Assembly (NCBI GenBank): GCA_030248215.1
Contig: JASANG010003477.1
Location: 179,124 to 243,123 of the forward strand
Length of the DNA: 64,000 nt
Direction: 5' to 3'
DNA from: Enoplolaimus lenunculus
Lineage: Eukaryota > Nematoda > Enoplea > Enoplida > Thoracostomopsidae
The first letter of the stretch is position 1. Each line of letters opens with the position of its first letter. Under the pieces are notes generated by a model. The model saw only the letters and a program-made list of their open reading frames with translations. It did no database searches and had not been told where the DNA came from. The translations under genes were made by a program, and so were the position numbers. Below, piece by piece: positions 27,013-41,200 of this stretch.

Positions 27013-28126
27013 ATATGTATGTATATTTACTTATTTACGGACTGAGAAACAATATAAGAAAACGTCTTCACAATGTAACGCTAGTATAAGTCAGTACACA
27101 AGAATCAAAAACATACAAATAAAACTAGCCAAACTTAAGTCACAGCGCCATCATAAATCCAGTAGCACGTGTATAACCAACTTGGGCTATGCATGGTTGT
27201 CCGACCACCTCCCTGTTGGCCGGCAACAATTCTCAAAAACGTCGCATGAACAAATAGGCAATAATTTTTAGTTCTGTAAAACTAAACTACAATCAATTAT
27301 TGATAAGTTAACTCATCGAAAACTATTTAATAGATAACTGATGCAGAATTTTTATACAACGTATCACAACAAGTAGGCCTAAATTTAAAATGTGGAAATT
27401 CCGATTCCGATTGATTGTGCAATCGGAATCGGAATCGGAACTCGTTTTGAATGGGAATTCTGATAGGGATCGGAATTCCGATTGCACCCTGATGGAAACT
27501 ACCGTAAAATTTTTAAGGTTAAGTTGTACCCCTAAATAAACGTGTACGCCGCCAAACACTCAACGTACGCTGGGCACAATCTTGTGTACACAGAATGTAC
27601 CCAGTTGCACACTCTTGTTACATACCAGCAATTCTTGGTATAAGCAAGAGTGCATGATACAAGAGTGTGCCACACTTTGGGCTCCGCATGGCACAAAATG
27701 TACCAGATGGCGTTGCGTTTTGGCCGACTCCTCTTGTTTAGAGGGAGGTCGCCGTCACTTGCAATAACCCTAAATTAACCAATAAGCGGAGCAATTTTTG
27801 TTGCCAGATACATTACGTGGAATGGTTCGCACCGGTTCTACCCTCTAAATAATAAAAAAAAGGGGTTGAGGGCAAAAACGCAACGCGTGTCGGGTACATT
27901 CTTTTCTACACAGAATGAACCCAGTTGCATACCTTTGTTGAAGTATACATCATCCATTATTGATATCACTGCAAGAACTTACTCGAGTGAATGGGGCTTT
28001 AAGAAAACTCAACACAGACATACAATCACCGGTTTTTAACATTAATTATAACGATACGCAAACATCACAAAAAATCTAAAGCCATTTCGAATCTAGACCG
28101 CCGTTAACGTGTCTCTACGCACACAG

Positions 28127-28645
28127 TTAATTATACAACGAATTTTCGACAAAACTAGCGCTCAGCAAGCTCGTGTTTCCACTGCTGTTGTTACTAGCGT
28201 TTCCACTATCACAATTGCCGTTCTCATCACAACTGCAATCACCAGCCAACACATCGATGTCCATTTTTTCATGACGTGATATTTTATGCAGCGAAACGTC
28301 ATTACATGACGTCATCTGTGGTATAACAGCTGTATCCAGTCCTGTTTGATCACCGTGTGAAACCGCCAATGTTCCCACGGTACAGTTTATCACGTTCGTC
28401 AATATCGTGGTTTGACCTAAATGTTCACAATTCGTCGTCGTATTCGGGATTTGAGATTGATCTATGGCGTTGCTTTCCAAAATTGCTGCAACAGACGTTG
28501 ATGCCTGATATGCAGTTGCCGGCGGCTGTGGTTGTGCCACGTGTTGAAGCGTATACAGTTGCTGCTGCTGCCGTTGTTGTTGTTGTTGTAGTTGTTGTGG
28601 TTGTTGTTGTTGCTGTTGTTGTTGTTGTTGTTGTGGTTGTTGTGG

Positions 28646-28679
<34 letters not shown>

Positions 28680-28996
28680 GGTTGTTGTGGTTGTTGTTGT
28701 TGTTGTTGTTTTTGTTGTTGTGGTGGTGGTTGTTGTTGTTTTTGTGGTTGTTGTTCTTGTGGTTGTTGTTGTTGTTGGTGTTGTTGTTGTTGCAGACTAT
28801 GCTGATACAATTGCTGTGGCGATATTACAGCAACAGTATGTGATAACTCAGCTTGCTGCTGTTGTGGTGGTTGTTCTTGTTCATGTTGCTGCTGCTGGTG
28901 GTGGTGGTGCTGCTGCTGTTGTTGTTGTGGTTGTTGTTGTTGTTGTTGTTGTTGTTGTGGTTGTTGTTGTTGTTGGTGTTGTTGTTGTTGTTGTGG

Positions 28997-29088
<92 letters not shown>

Positions 29089-29177
29089 GCTGCTGCTGCT
29101 GCTGTTGTGGTTTCTGTTGCTGTTGTTGCGGCTGCATCTGTTGTTGCAGTGGTTGTTGCTGTTGTAGCTGCTGAGTG

Positions 29178-29231
<54 letters not shown>

Positions 29232-32200
29232 AGTAGTTGTTGTTGTTGTAGCGGCAGTTGAAGTAGTAGTTGCGATTGTTGTTGCTGTTGAATAAAATTA
29301 TTGCCCAGCTGATCCGCAACGTAGGACCCTACAATGACAGATTGCGTTGATGATGGAAACGGTGTAGCTGTCAATGCGTTATCAGATACAGATTGTTCAA
29401 TATAAGCGTCAGTAGGATTGTTATACTGCGGTACTGCTGTTGATGGAACGCTAGCATCTGATATGCTGCTCGCAAACGCCACACACTGATCACCATTTTG
29501 CGCATATTCAACAGGAACCGGAAGCATAATTGGAGACGTCTGTAAAATAATATTCAGTGATTACTGCGTGCATCAAGGGTATCACAACAACTCGTCGACA
29601 GACAACAACTTATCCGAAATATCGTCGACTCAAGAATTTGGCAATCATCATTAGGCTCAGGCACAGGCTCAAGCTCACACTCAGGATTACACTTACAACA
29701 CCGCGAGCCCGACAAATTGCCGTAGCTGCTGCTACAACTATTATTGAAGAAAGAAGGGAAGCAAATTGTGAGCTCATGTTGACTTTGTTAACATACATGA
29801 AGTGCAATGAGAATTGCGACCGTATATTAGATGAATACCGCGTTCTGTCGAAGCGATTATGCATAGTTTGTAATAACTCTTAAACTTCACCGTTCGTCAG
29901 ACAAATCGAACAAAATTTTCCAACGTATATTCCAATATTCGCCTCGCTTAACGCGAAATTTTGCAAGCCTGATGAGACCGCAGAGAAACTTTGATTAACA
30001 TTAACATCAATCATCTTACAGGCGTGTAACAAGGGAGTTGGGGGAAATTTAGAGCCTTATTCCATCAATCAAGAACCGCTTTGCGACCGTTGTTGCAAAA
30101 CAATTATTTAATACTTGAAAAAACGCAAAGCTTCTGGATCGCTTCGCTCTCAAGGTTTAGTTGTTCATTTTAGGAGCTGATCTGAGAAATCTAGCGATAG
30201 AATCGCCCTATCTCGTACTCACACTAAGGTACTTAAATTTTTGCATTGGGACACAATTTTAAAATTGTCGGCACAGTTTTCAATCGGTTCTCTCAAAAAT
30301 TGTTCAACGTTCAATTTTTATACGCATAAAACATTCGGCTGCCTGCCCAGACCCTCGCAATCGAAAATCCTAGCTACACGCCTGGTATCTTACGTACTTG
30401 CAGCAACGCATACGGATACGGAACCGGAAACGGGACAGGCGCAACACACCCAGGCACAGGTGCGTAAGACGCGTAAACGTTACCATTGGGCATCGCTTGT
30501 GGCGCTGGCAAAACCGTTCCGCTAGCGATGCCAACGCAGCTGGAGTTCGAACCAACAGCCACTCCATTATTCGCTACGCCACCAGAAATTGAAGTTACAC
30601 AACCTGTAGGCGCAATAACAATATTATGTTGAAGTTGGTTTTGGGCCTGGCCCGGCTGGAAATGGTGATACGGCACATTAGACGAATCATTTTGTGAACC
30701 ATTTAACACTGTAGTTGTATTATGCGCAACAAACATTGAAGAATTATGAGACGGTAACGATGATAAAGAGTTGGCGCCTCCTGTTATTACTGGTCCTCCG
30801 GATGCAACTACAGCAACAGGAGCAGCAGTTACTCCGGCTTGCATCGAGGCGTTTCCAATTGAAAGATTTGACATTGACGCAATAAGGCTTGACGATGTAT
30901 TAGCATAGCTGCCTGCACCGATCGACGCCATATTACTTTGATGTTGATGCTGGTGGTTTATACTCGAAGGAAACGTTAAACTACTCGACACGCCATTGAC
31001 TCCTGTGAACGCGTGTGTTTCAGGAAGACCACAACAATCCAGAGGCACTAACGCTGTTGTACTAGTAGCACCAGCAGCAGCAGAACCTGCATATGCATTA
31101 TGATCCGACACCAACATGTTTTGTGGCAACTGAAACAAAACAAGCTTGATTTTAGAGCCTTATATTTTCAAATGCGTATTGCACTTATCACAAGTTAGCC
31201 AAAGCATTCTGTGGCCCGAATATTATACTTCCCAAACCAGTGTATAAAAGTTTAGTTGGTATTATGACTAGCAAATTTCTAATATCCTCGCTCCGAAAGT
31301 TGCTTAACTGCATAACTATACCAAGTTAACCAGCAAAAAGTTTCCTAGAAATTGAATAAAAAAACTCACAGTGTGGCTAGGTTGAATCTGGGTTCCCGAA
31401 TACGACAAGCCACTACTATGCGGACGACCACCTGATACTGTTTGCGTTTCGTCTGCCGAGTGATGCTGTTGTTGCTGTTGTTGTTGGTGGTGGTGATGTT
31501 GGTGCTGGCGTTGTTGTTGAGCAATCGCAGCAGCAATATAAGGCGATGTTTGTTGACAACATGTCTGTCGAAGTTGTTGTGTTTGTGATTGTTGTGCGTG
31601 ATTTTGTTGATTATGTACGTTTGGTGTAGTCTGCATGTGTCGCTGTTGTTGCTGTTGTTGTTGCTGTTGCTGTTGTTGTTGTTGCAGCTGCTGCTGCAAT
31701 TGTTGTGGATATGCAAACGAGTTTAGGTGTTGTTGCAACTGTAATTGTTGATGGAATATTGCACGCAAATGCATCAGCTGTTGAGCGGTCATTCCTGACG
31801 ATATACTTCTACAAAACACAAACTTACATTTTGTATCGTAACATTTCGTCATCCATCAACGTTTATGCCCGCAATTTTTCGGTCAATTTAATTCGTTTGA
31901 AATTTGGCTAAGGAAACATACTTTAAATAGCAGCAGATAACAATTTTCAAGTTGCACAATGTTCTGCATACAATAGTATTCTAATCACACAGAGTTCTTT
32001 AAAACGTTACAGTCTTAATAAGCATATGCCTAAACGTAAGCTTAGGCTCACGAAAATAATAACCAGCAGTGTAGGGAACTTTTGCTTTCTATCAAATCAA
32101 CACGTGTATGGGGGCATCATTGCGGACCAGAGTATCCTAGATACCAGGTATCGACCGGATATTCGGTTCCGGTTTAATATCTGGCAAAAATCGACATCCG

Positions 32201-35200
32201 TATCTGGTTTCAGTGTCCGATGTAAACCTATCGGATACCGCATATTTGCGGTTGCGGTTCCAAATATCATAAAACTGTCTTTTACATGTCGAAATTATTG
32301 ATTTCTTAGCGACTGCAATTCCGGGCAAGTCAAACTGGACACTGGCATAGAATAAAAAGTCCATGCCAAAAGTTAATCTTAAATCCATAAATACATATTT
32401 TTACATGACTCAAATAACTTCCAACAATTTACAAATTTATATCTTATATCCGGCTAACATTCAGCTTCAGTTGGGGTTCAAAATTTACAACGTAATCTCC
32501 GGTTCTGGTATACGGTAAAATTAATATCCGGGCGATCATCCCTGCCGGATACATGCCCATTAAACATCCCTGTGCCGTTAGCCTTTGTATCCGTGCACAA
32601 ATTTCCAAAATCTATCTAAGTAACCTCCGGGCCGGTATACGGTAAAATTAATATCCGGTCGATCATCCCTGCCCGATACATACCCATTAAACATCCCTGC
32701 GCCGTTAGCCTTTGTATCCGTGCACAAATTTCCCAAATCTATCTGAAACAAAATAATAATATAAAATATTGAAAAGCATTTCGCAATATGCGTCCGCTTT
32801 TGGGTTAACAACCATCGGTGACGCAACTCAAAACTAAATTTAAGTTCCACTACTGTTTTGTTCTATTAAGCAATACTGCTTTGGTACATTACAATAGAAT
32901 CCTACCCAATCACAAAGCCGCATTCGTACCTCAGGTTTTTATTCTGAAAATTTTGTCCAAACGAAATTTGAAATTAAATAAAAAACCGCCGAAATGTTTC
33001 GATAATTGAGCCACTTTGTTCAAAACTATTACTTACTGGCTTCTTTTTACTTTTGCTGAGGCAGCATAACATTCAGAAATCAGAATTTCAGAATTTAAGC
33101 TATTGTTTTCTTATTAAGATACCAGTTACAGTTTAACCAGTAAGCGATTGCGGAGCCATGATTTTAGAAAACGAGCAGGAGTACGGTATTTAAAAATCCC
33201 GAAAACCCATGGACAGATACGTATGTCAAACGGATGGAAGTAAACACCTAAACCTAACTTAACTGCGTCTTTGCCTGTCACCTAGCCGTTTTCTAATTTA
33301 TTGACAATCAAGCTATTCGCAACGGTAGATAAAATGTAAAAAAACTGAACTGTATTCTCAGCTGTGTGTAGCACGCAGAGTGGCACCGAATCCACGATTT
33401 GACCGAATCCGAATCCATTGCTAATTTGCCGAATCCAAATCCGAATGTTGAATGTTGCAAATTAAATTATATCTACAATCTGCTTTAGAATATCAACGCA
33501 ATGCCAACCGCGTAACTTTGAACGTTAATAATATTTCGTGCCAACACTGTTAGATTCGGCTTTTGGTTTGGCTTTTTCACCACCGAATCCGAATCCGAAC
33601 CACAAATTTATGCCAAATCCGAATCCGAACCACAAATTTTTAGCGAATCCGAACCACAAATTTATGCCGAATCCGAAACCTTCGTTGCCACCCTGGCAGC
33701 ACCTATTTCACTCGTTCTAGTTAATAGTAATCTAATAGGTGTTCATACCGTCTACATATGTGTTCTTTGGCTCTTATGTTCTACAACACTTGTTACCAAC
33801 TGGTGATAGATGCCATACACATTTGAGATTACGCCCAACTGACCTGATTGGTCACTGAACCGATCGATGCTTTCAGACAGTCTTGTAATCCAGCGATGAG
33901 CGGCGAAATCCGTTTCGTCTTCTTGCCTGTGTCAGCAAATTTCACAAGCAGCGGTTTATTATCGTGACCTAAGTAACGCACAAATAACGTGCAAGTAAGT
34001 ACCATGCCAGTCCAAATATTAAACTTTGCTACAAACAAAGCATACAATGTTTCAAATCAGATAGTTTTTAAACGACTTATCGTTTAAAAATAACTCTGGC
34101 AACAAAATAATTCTCTAATTATGGCATTGCCGAGATTTATTCCACACGCAGACAAACACACATATATGTCGTAGGCGAATCTGCTATTCAGGCCAATTAC
34201 TAATAGGTCTAGGCAAATCTGCTATATATTGTGTAGTAGCAATTTCGCCTAGGCTAAACTGCTATTAAACTTATCGACCAATCAGATTTGATTATTTGGA
34301 CAGACGCAATACCGTTAACCGGTCAGCGTTGGTTTTTTACATATTTGACATAGACCAATTTGCTATTTGCGCACAACAACAAATTAGCCTACGCCAATTG
34401 GTAATTGGACTGGCCAGCGAGAATATATCATCTGTCCTAAAAATACAGCACAAGACGACACAATATAGCAACTACGTACCGTGACTAACGGATTTTCCGT
34501 TGTATCTTTCAATTGCAACCGCACATTTTTCTCTGCTGTCCAGTCTAAAAATAAACAAAATATTTTTAAAAAATATGCAACAGAGCCAACACAACGTAAA
34601 ATAATAACATTAAATACAACACTGTTTTCAACGCAAGTTTAAAAACATCAACAACGCCTGAAGTTGAGACAGTACCGCAGCGCTAACCCAAGTTGCATAG
34701 TCACAAGCGCAGTATCAAAACCTTGCTAACATGTTCCAGTTTTGCACCTGTAAACCGGCCATTTGAAAGGGCGTTGCGGCTGATTCAGCAATGAAAAACC
34801 AGCTACGGCCCGGCCATTCCCAAGGGCGCTGCGGCTGATTCAGCAACAGAGGACCAGCTACGGCAGACGTAAATATAATAGTGGACGAAACCTCACGCAA
34901 GAGACACCAAACGTAAATTTTAGCATTAAACCTAAGCGTAAAGTTTAATTCTGAAAATATAAACAAGAGGATGCCCTATCTCTCGGTGCGCGTCCCAGCC
35001 TGCATCCGGCGTAAGCTTTCCAAATCGGGTGTCATTGAGTAAATATTATGTGGTGTTGCTAAAATAAACCGGTACCGATTAATCGACATCGACATCGGTA
35101 ATAATCGGCAGTTTTCGCGAGTATCGGCATCGGCATCAGCACTGCAAAAAATTGTCGATTCTTTGCCGATACTTTTTGCATATAACAGTCAGTTTGAATG

Positions 35201-38200
35201 CTATCAATTTCATTTCTGCGCGCATATCAGTGTGTCCGGTCAGGAAAACTGATATCTTTGTTGCGTTTGTGTTTGAAAAAACTAAATTGAAATGATCCGT
35301 TCATCCAATATTATAATCGTTTAATGATGGTTAGGGTTTAAGTCTACATATAATGATGTAATGCAGTATCCTATCTGTTTATTAAGTATGGTGTACTAAA
35401 GTTACAATCGGCATCGGCATCGGTTCGGCATCGGCAAAATTTCAAAATAAGAATCGGCATCGATATCGGTATCGGCAAAAACTTTGGTATCGGCACATCC
35501 CTAATTTTAATCATTATGAAAATAAATAATATAAATAAATTTACCTTGCAAAACCAACTCCACGACTTTTGTTTGCAGTATCTCGCAGTATACGTGTCGA
35601 AATCACAGTTGCACCACAGTTTGCAAGCATTGCTTGAACATCAGTTTCTTGCCAATCAAGTGGTAAATTAGCCATATACAGATTCGTTGGATCTTGTTCT
35701 TGTTGCTATAACCGTCAAACAAGCAGCTGCATTCCGTGGTTAAACCCTCTATTCACACGTGCAAAAGTTTTTGCTGCGAGAACTTGCAGCTGCAACATGC
35801 ACTTGCAAGTTTTGTCCAAAATCCCGTTCGACAAACTTGCAGCTGCAATTAAATCATTAAAAATCATAGCTAGGAATTAAGTTCACATGTGTTAAACAAC
35901 CATGGAAGTTCACTGAATTTATTCGCTTTCTCATTGGCTGATGAAAAAATGCGAGTTCTGCGCGCAATTTGCAGCTGAAACTTCTCGCAGCAAAAACTTG
36001 CACGTGTGAATACAGTTTTAGATGATAGCTGTATTTTTTGCATTTAATCTCATTACAAAAATTATATACCGAGCCGCTAGTGTTGAAAATACTAATTTGA
36101 GAAATGTTCTAAAGAATTTTAGTTTGTTTATTGTAAAAATATAATTATTTAATGAAATATGCGACTAGTAATGATCAATTATAGGTGGTAAAATATTTGA
36201 CGGAAGTTTAGGAACATCACAAAACGACGTTGGTAATCCACGCGAAGCGCAATGACTTTCAAGGTTTTGTCACCGCCCTCGGGCAATCGGGGCACAGTCA
36301 CCGCTGTCACACCTCGTCCACAGATCCACCTTTGGTCAAAAGCAAACAAGACTTACACCGGTTGACATTACTGTTGAAGGTGGATGAACACTGAACAGTC
36401 ACCACCTCTGTCAACCTCCGCCCTGGATCCACCATTGGACAAGAGCAAACTAAATTTGCACTGGCCGGCATTACTTAAAAGGCAAGAAACTGAACGTAGT
36501 ATTCATCTATGCAATATAGATAATTCAAGCACTGCTAACCTTGGCAAATTGAGCAGTTATTCCGGATCGTTTATTGAGTGATTTCATTGCCTTTTCTGCC
36601 ATGTCACTTGTTTCAAAATCAACAAATCCGTAACCTAAACGACAAGTGGTGATTATTTCGAGGAAAAAAACTGAGTTGCACAACACACTCTATATATTAA
36701 AGCTGGAACGCTCCACATACGAACTTTGGGCACCAATGAATTTGTACCTATAAATAAACTGATAGCCCAATTCCGCAAGCGTAAAGCGTGAATTTGAAAA
36801 CTAATGCCTACTTTGACATGGTATCTACATTGTAAAAGCGTTTGAAACCCAGGCACAATAGGAAACTTGCACTGTGGTGCAACTACAGCTACTAGTACTA
36901 AAGAGTTATTGCCAGAATTGCAAGCATCAACAAATAACGTTATTTTGCACAAATTAAAGTGACGGCCTGGTGAGATTATTGCAAAAGTATTTATCGTTTA
37001 CTTACTTTGCCAATCTTTTTATACAACAAAAAAAAACCAAAAACGTTTTTACCTGGAACAAACTTCAATTTTGAGTGAGCGAACCAACGCAGTCAGTTTC
37101 GTCTAATACATTTTTGCCAATTTGGTTCGGTTTCTTTGTTCCACACGAACCCATTTCAACTTACATTTGAAACAATGCATCATCAATAAACAACCCCCGC
37201 CCCCCTACACCCATATTCAATACCCCCCACACCCATATTCAATACCCCCACACACCCATATTCAATACCCCCACACCCATATTCAATACCCCCCACACCA
37301 ATATTCAATACCCCCACACCCATATTCAATACCCCCACACCCATATTCAATACCCCCACACCCATATCCAATACCCCCCACACCCATATTCAATACCCCC
37401 CACGCCCATATTCAATACCCCCCACACCCATATTCAATACCCCCCACGCCCATATTCAATACCCCCACACCCATATTCAATACTTATAACAACACAAACT
37501 CACGAACCTTTACACTGATTGGTATTTTTGTCAAGGATCGCTTTTGTACTTGTGATCGTTCCGTACTCACAGCACATTTCGACCAGAGTATCGTCATTAG
37601 TCGCCGCATGCAGACCTCGTATGTACAAATTGGTCGATGAAAGTCGATCTGTTACCGTTATCGCGTCACTATTTGTGCCAGCACCTAATCTGGAGATTCC
37701 CACGGTAGCAGCAGGGATCGCAACCGACAACGCGGCGACATCTTTTGATGACGGCGGCAGTATTTTATCTTCATCAGCGTCTTGCTCGTAATCTGGTGTT
37801 TGCTCAGACGAACTCGACGGAGTCCCGTGTTCCGCTGAGTGGTGACGTTGTTGTTGCTGTGTTTTGTTGTTGTTGGTGGTGGTGTTGTTGTTGTTGTTGT
37901 TCGCTGGCGGTGACAAAGCTTCACATTCGCTCGAATCCGTTGTTGTCGTTGTCGCCGTTGATGTTTGAATCTGTAACAAACAAACAAACAAACAAAATAA
38001 CCTTAAATACAGAAAACATTAAGGTTCAGAAAGCCGTTTGTGAAACGAGCAAACGATCAATTATGCTGGAAAGTTGCCCAAAATACGTATGTGGGGCGTT
38101 CCAGCTTTAATATATAGATTTGGCACTGCAGCAAACATGCGAGATTTTCACCAGCGGCCAACGTTTAATCGAGACAGTCTTCACTCGCCTAATCACTTTT

Positions 38201-41200
38201 CCCCACATCAATCAAAAATTACAAACTCGCAAAATTCTGACGTAATTTCTGATCCCACTGAAATTCATACAAAAATTAGCTTCCTGTTCCGTACAGGTAT
38301 ATAGCTGTAACAACAAAAATATATATCAAGGTTCAAACAGGAACTACATTTTACTGGAAAACGAACACGAACCGGAATTTGAAATAATATTCATCACCGA
38401 ATCGCTGTTGGAGTATTTAAAAACCTTGCCAAAAATGGCTTAAGCGAATTTTCGGCTATTTCATCATCAAATTATGAAAATAATTTTTGCCACAAAACCG
38501 TAAAAATTCCGGTTCCTGTATCTTTGAATGCAGGAACAGGAACAGCAATTGAATTTTTGCAGGAATTCCGGTCAAAATCGAATTTTTGCCACGAATTCCG
38601 CCCGGAACAGGAATTCCCGTTCAACCGTGACATATATACTTTCCTACTGCGCTTCCAGTAACAAGTTTGTTATAAGCGAGGCTAATTCTAATTTTAAAAC
38701 AATCAGCATTTTTTCAAACGCGGCTGCGCTGAAACTTCGAGCAAAAAAATTTCAAACCGAATTTGTTATTTAACAATTACCATTTGTTAGTATATACATA
38801 TATACATATACAACAGCATTACATAAAATCTCACATGTTGCTATTTATGAACGCAACAAACCTTTGAAATTCGATACGTACACCTTGCAGTAAAATCAAC
38901 GGCTTACCGACAAGCAATTCAAAACAGGCGAGTTTAAATCCTAATCATCAAATCGTAGCATCATTGCTGCCCCAGGCTACCCCTATGGACAGGTCCTCAC
39001 CCCATACGAACAATCTCTGTCACCCATGTATCGGCCACAAAACGTATCTACAACATTGAAATAATTTTACGTTAGAACAATTTTTCTCGCTCCCACAGAA
39101 AATTTTGGTCCACCCACCCCCTCAAGCTGCAATTTCTGGTTGCGAACCTGTTGTTGCTAATTAAACGACGCAAATAGCAAAATAGAACTAATTATACTAG
39201 GTTTGTTGCATATAGCGAATACAGCGTAGGAATTCTACTTAATTTATCATCAACATCGTCAACTGCATTGCGCTTAATAGTTTCTAAACTGACGAAATGC
39301 TGTGAAAGGAGTAATCAGACAGGGTTTGGGGCCAAAACCGCCCCCCTCTTTGATTTTTGTCCTTGGATTATTAGAACCTTTTTCTATTGACAACCAACGA
39401 AACGTACTTTAAATTTCGAACAAAACGTAAAACGTTTTCTAAAATAACGGCAACACGTCAGACTGCAGTATTTATGTGTACTCCGTGACTTCGTGTACAT
39501 GTCGTAGGCCAATCTGCTATAAGGCCAAATAGCGATTGTAAGATGTAGCATAACAACAGTGACGTACAACAAACGCTGATTGGTTAAACGTATTGCGTCT
39601 GTCTATATAATCAAATCTGATTGGTCTATTAGTTTAACAGCAGTTTAGCCTAGACGAAACTGTGATTACACAAAATAGTAGACTGGACTACACCAATAGT
39701 TAATTTACCTGAATAGCAGATTGGCCTACGACATATATATTCACATAAACTTAGATCACCATGACAGTAGCCTATGCTGTAACACAGCTTGTATTTTTCA
39801 CAATCACACTTAACGACAACCGGCACCGTTGCGCTGCGACAGTAACCGATCCTGAATTTCACCCAGGTAAACCGCTCTATTGTGAAAAAAAGCAAAATTA
39901 TGGCAATTTATGCCGAGGCAAACTGACTTGTTAGCGCAGCAGTTTCAAAACATCATGATCATACTTATCCTAAATAATATATTTGAGGGTTGCGCTCGTC
40001 CGTCAGCGTCCGGCACCGTCTGGCACTACACGATATCATACATGTGTAATTTTCGTACGATAACTCACGGTGACATCGGCGCCGTACAAGTGACGGACGA
40101 CGACACACGACGAGTATAGCGCCCCCTAACCCTAATACCCGAAAATCTAGCTTGTACACGGTGTTTAAGTACTGTTAAAAATCCGCTAACAGATCCTGAA
40201 ATATTCTCGTCAATTGATAGCCGCCCGTTTGGAAAACGATCCGGCCCTGTTCTATACATGGGCCAATAAAACAAAAGACACGCGGTATTTCACCAGTTAC
40301 ACCCATAATAACAACAAGTAATCGCTTCCAAAAACATCAATGAAGCGTATCCATATCACCGCTTAATAATTATGGTCCTATACTTTACTTTTTGTTTATC
40401 AGCGTAACAAGGCAAACGTATCCTTTCTGTTTTAAGCCTTATTATATTCTTAAGCTTAAGTATAATCCAAAAGCTAAACCTTAGCCTATTTAATAATTAA
40501 ACCAGTTATTAAAAATAGGGAGAAAATTTTGTACTAAAATTTTATTTAACTCATTCGTTTACTCACACTATAAACAAGTTTTCTTATATAAAAATTTTTC
40601 TTTAGGCTACCAATTCGATAGTCGCAAATCACCAACGGTCAAATTTGAAATCCGCTACGAGCTTGAAAATTTAATACTTGAACAACTGAACTTATCACGT
40701 TTCAATCCGGCTTCAAGTTCCATTGGGCGTTCGACTGGAAGACGAAACTCAAACCACCGTAGGGTAATTCGGCCAATGGCTACAACAGGGTCGTAAACAG
40801 TAGTATAAGCATATTCCTACGCCTAAGCCTGAACCTGTGCCTAAGCATAAAAATGAGTATATACTTAAGCCTAAGCATAAAAATGAGTATATACTTAAGC
40901 CTAAGCATAAAAATGAGTTTATACTTAAGCCTAAGCATAAAAATGAGTTTATACTTAAGCCAAAGCAAAAAAATGAGTATATACTTAAGCCTAAGCATAA
41001 AAATGAGTTTATACTTAAGCCTAAGCATAAAAATGAGTTTATACTTAAGCCTAAGCATAAAAATGAGTTTATACTTAAGCCTAAGCATAAAAATGAGTTT
41101 ATACTTAAGCCTAAGCATAAAAATGAGTTTATACTTAAGCCTAAGCATAAAACTGAGTTTATACTTAAGCCTAAGCAAACAATTGTCTAAAACTTAAGTT

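Larger units (their letters stand above)
19952..28126. other. gene-free interval between AASDH and RBMS genes
   Basis: The AASDH 5' end lies at the left edge and the RBMS-type 3' end at the right. No exon was supported here on either strand. Contents: C-rich and G-rich tracts (20380-20490), mobile elements at 20684-21003, 21741-21957 and 24165-24926, AT-rich microsatellites (23520-23570, 24030-24165, 24930-25010), a degenerate hAT-like copy at about 25324-25700, a 24-27 bp minisatellite near 26.8-27.0 kb, and a GGAATCGGAATCGG-type element near 27390-27495. The AASDH promoter must lie near the left edge, but I see no clear core-promoter motif. Confidence 0.6.

Noticed and set aside
28357-29295. 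Plus-strand 312-codon frame of poly-valine and overlapping poly-leucine frames
   Set aside because: Antisense of the (CAA)n poly-Q exon of the RBMS-type gene; composition follows from the trinucleotide repeat alone.
29557-29883. Plus-strand 108-codon frame in an RBMS intron
   Set aside because: No recognisable domain, no splice or start support; part is arginine- and threonine-rich low-complexity sequence.
37122-37640. Plus-strand 172-codon proline/tyrosine-rich frame
   Set aside because: It crosses a 20-21 bp minisatellite and then the antisense of the RBMS RRM1 exon; no independent support.
40780-41197. Frames of 114-132 codons on both strands ([10 protein letters not shown] and [10 protein letters not shown] repeats)
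   Set aside because: Caused by a 30-bp tandem repeat inside a TTAGGC-core mobile element.
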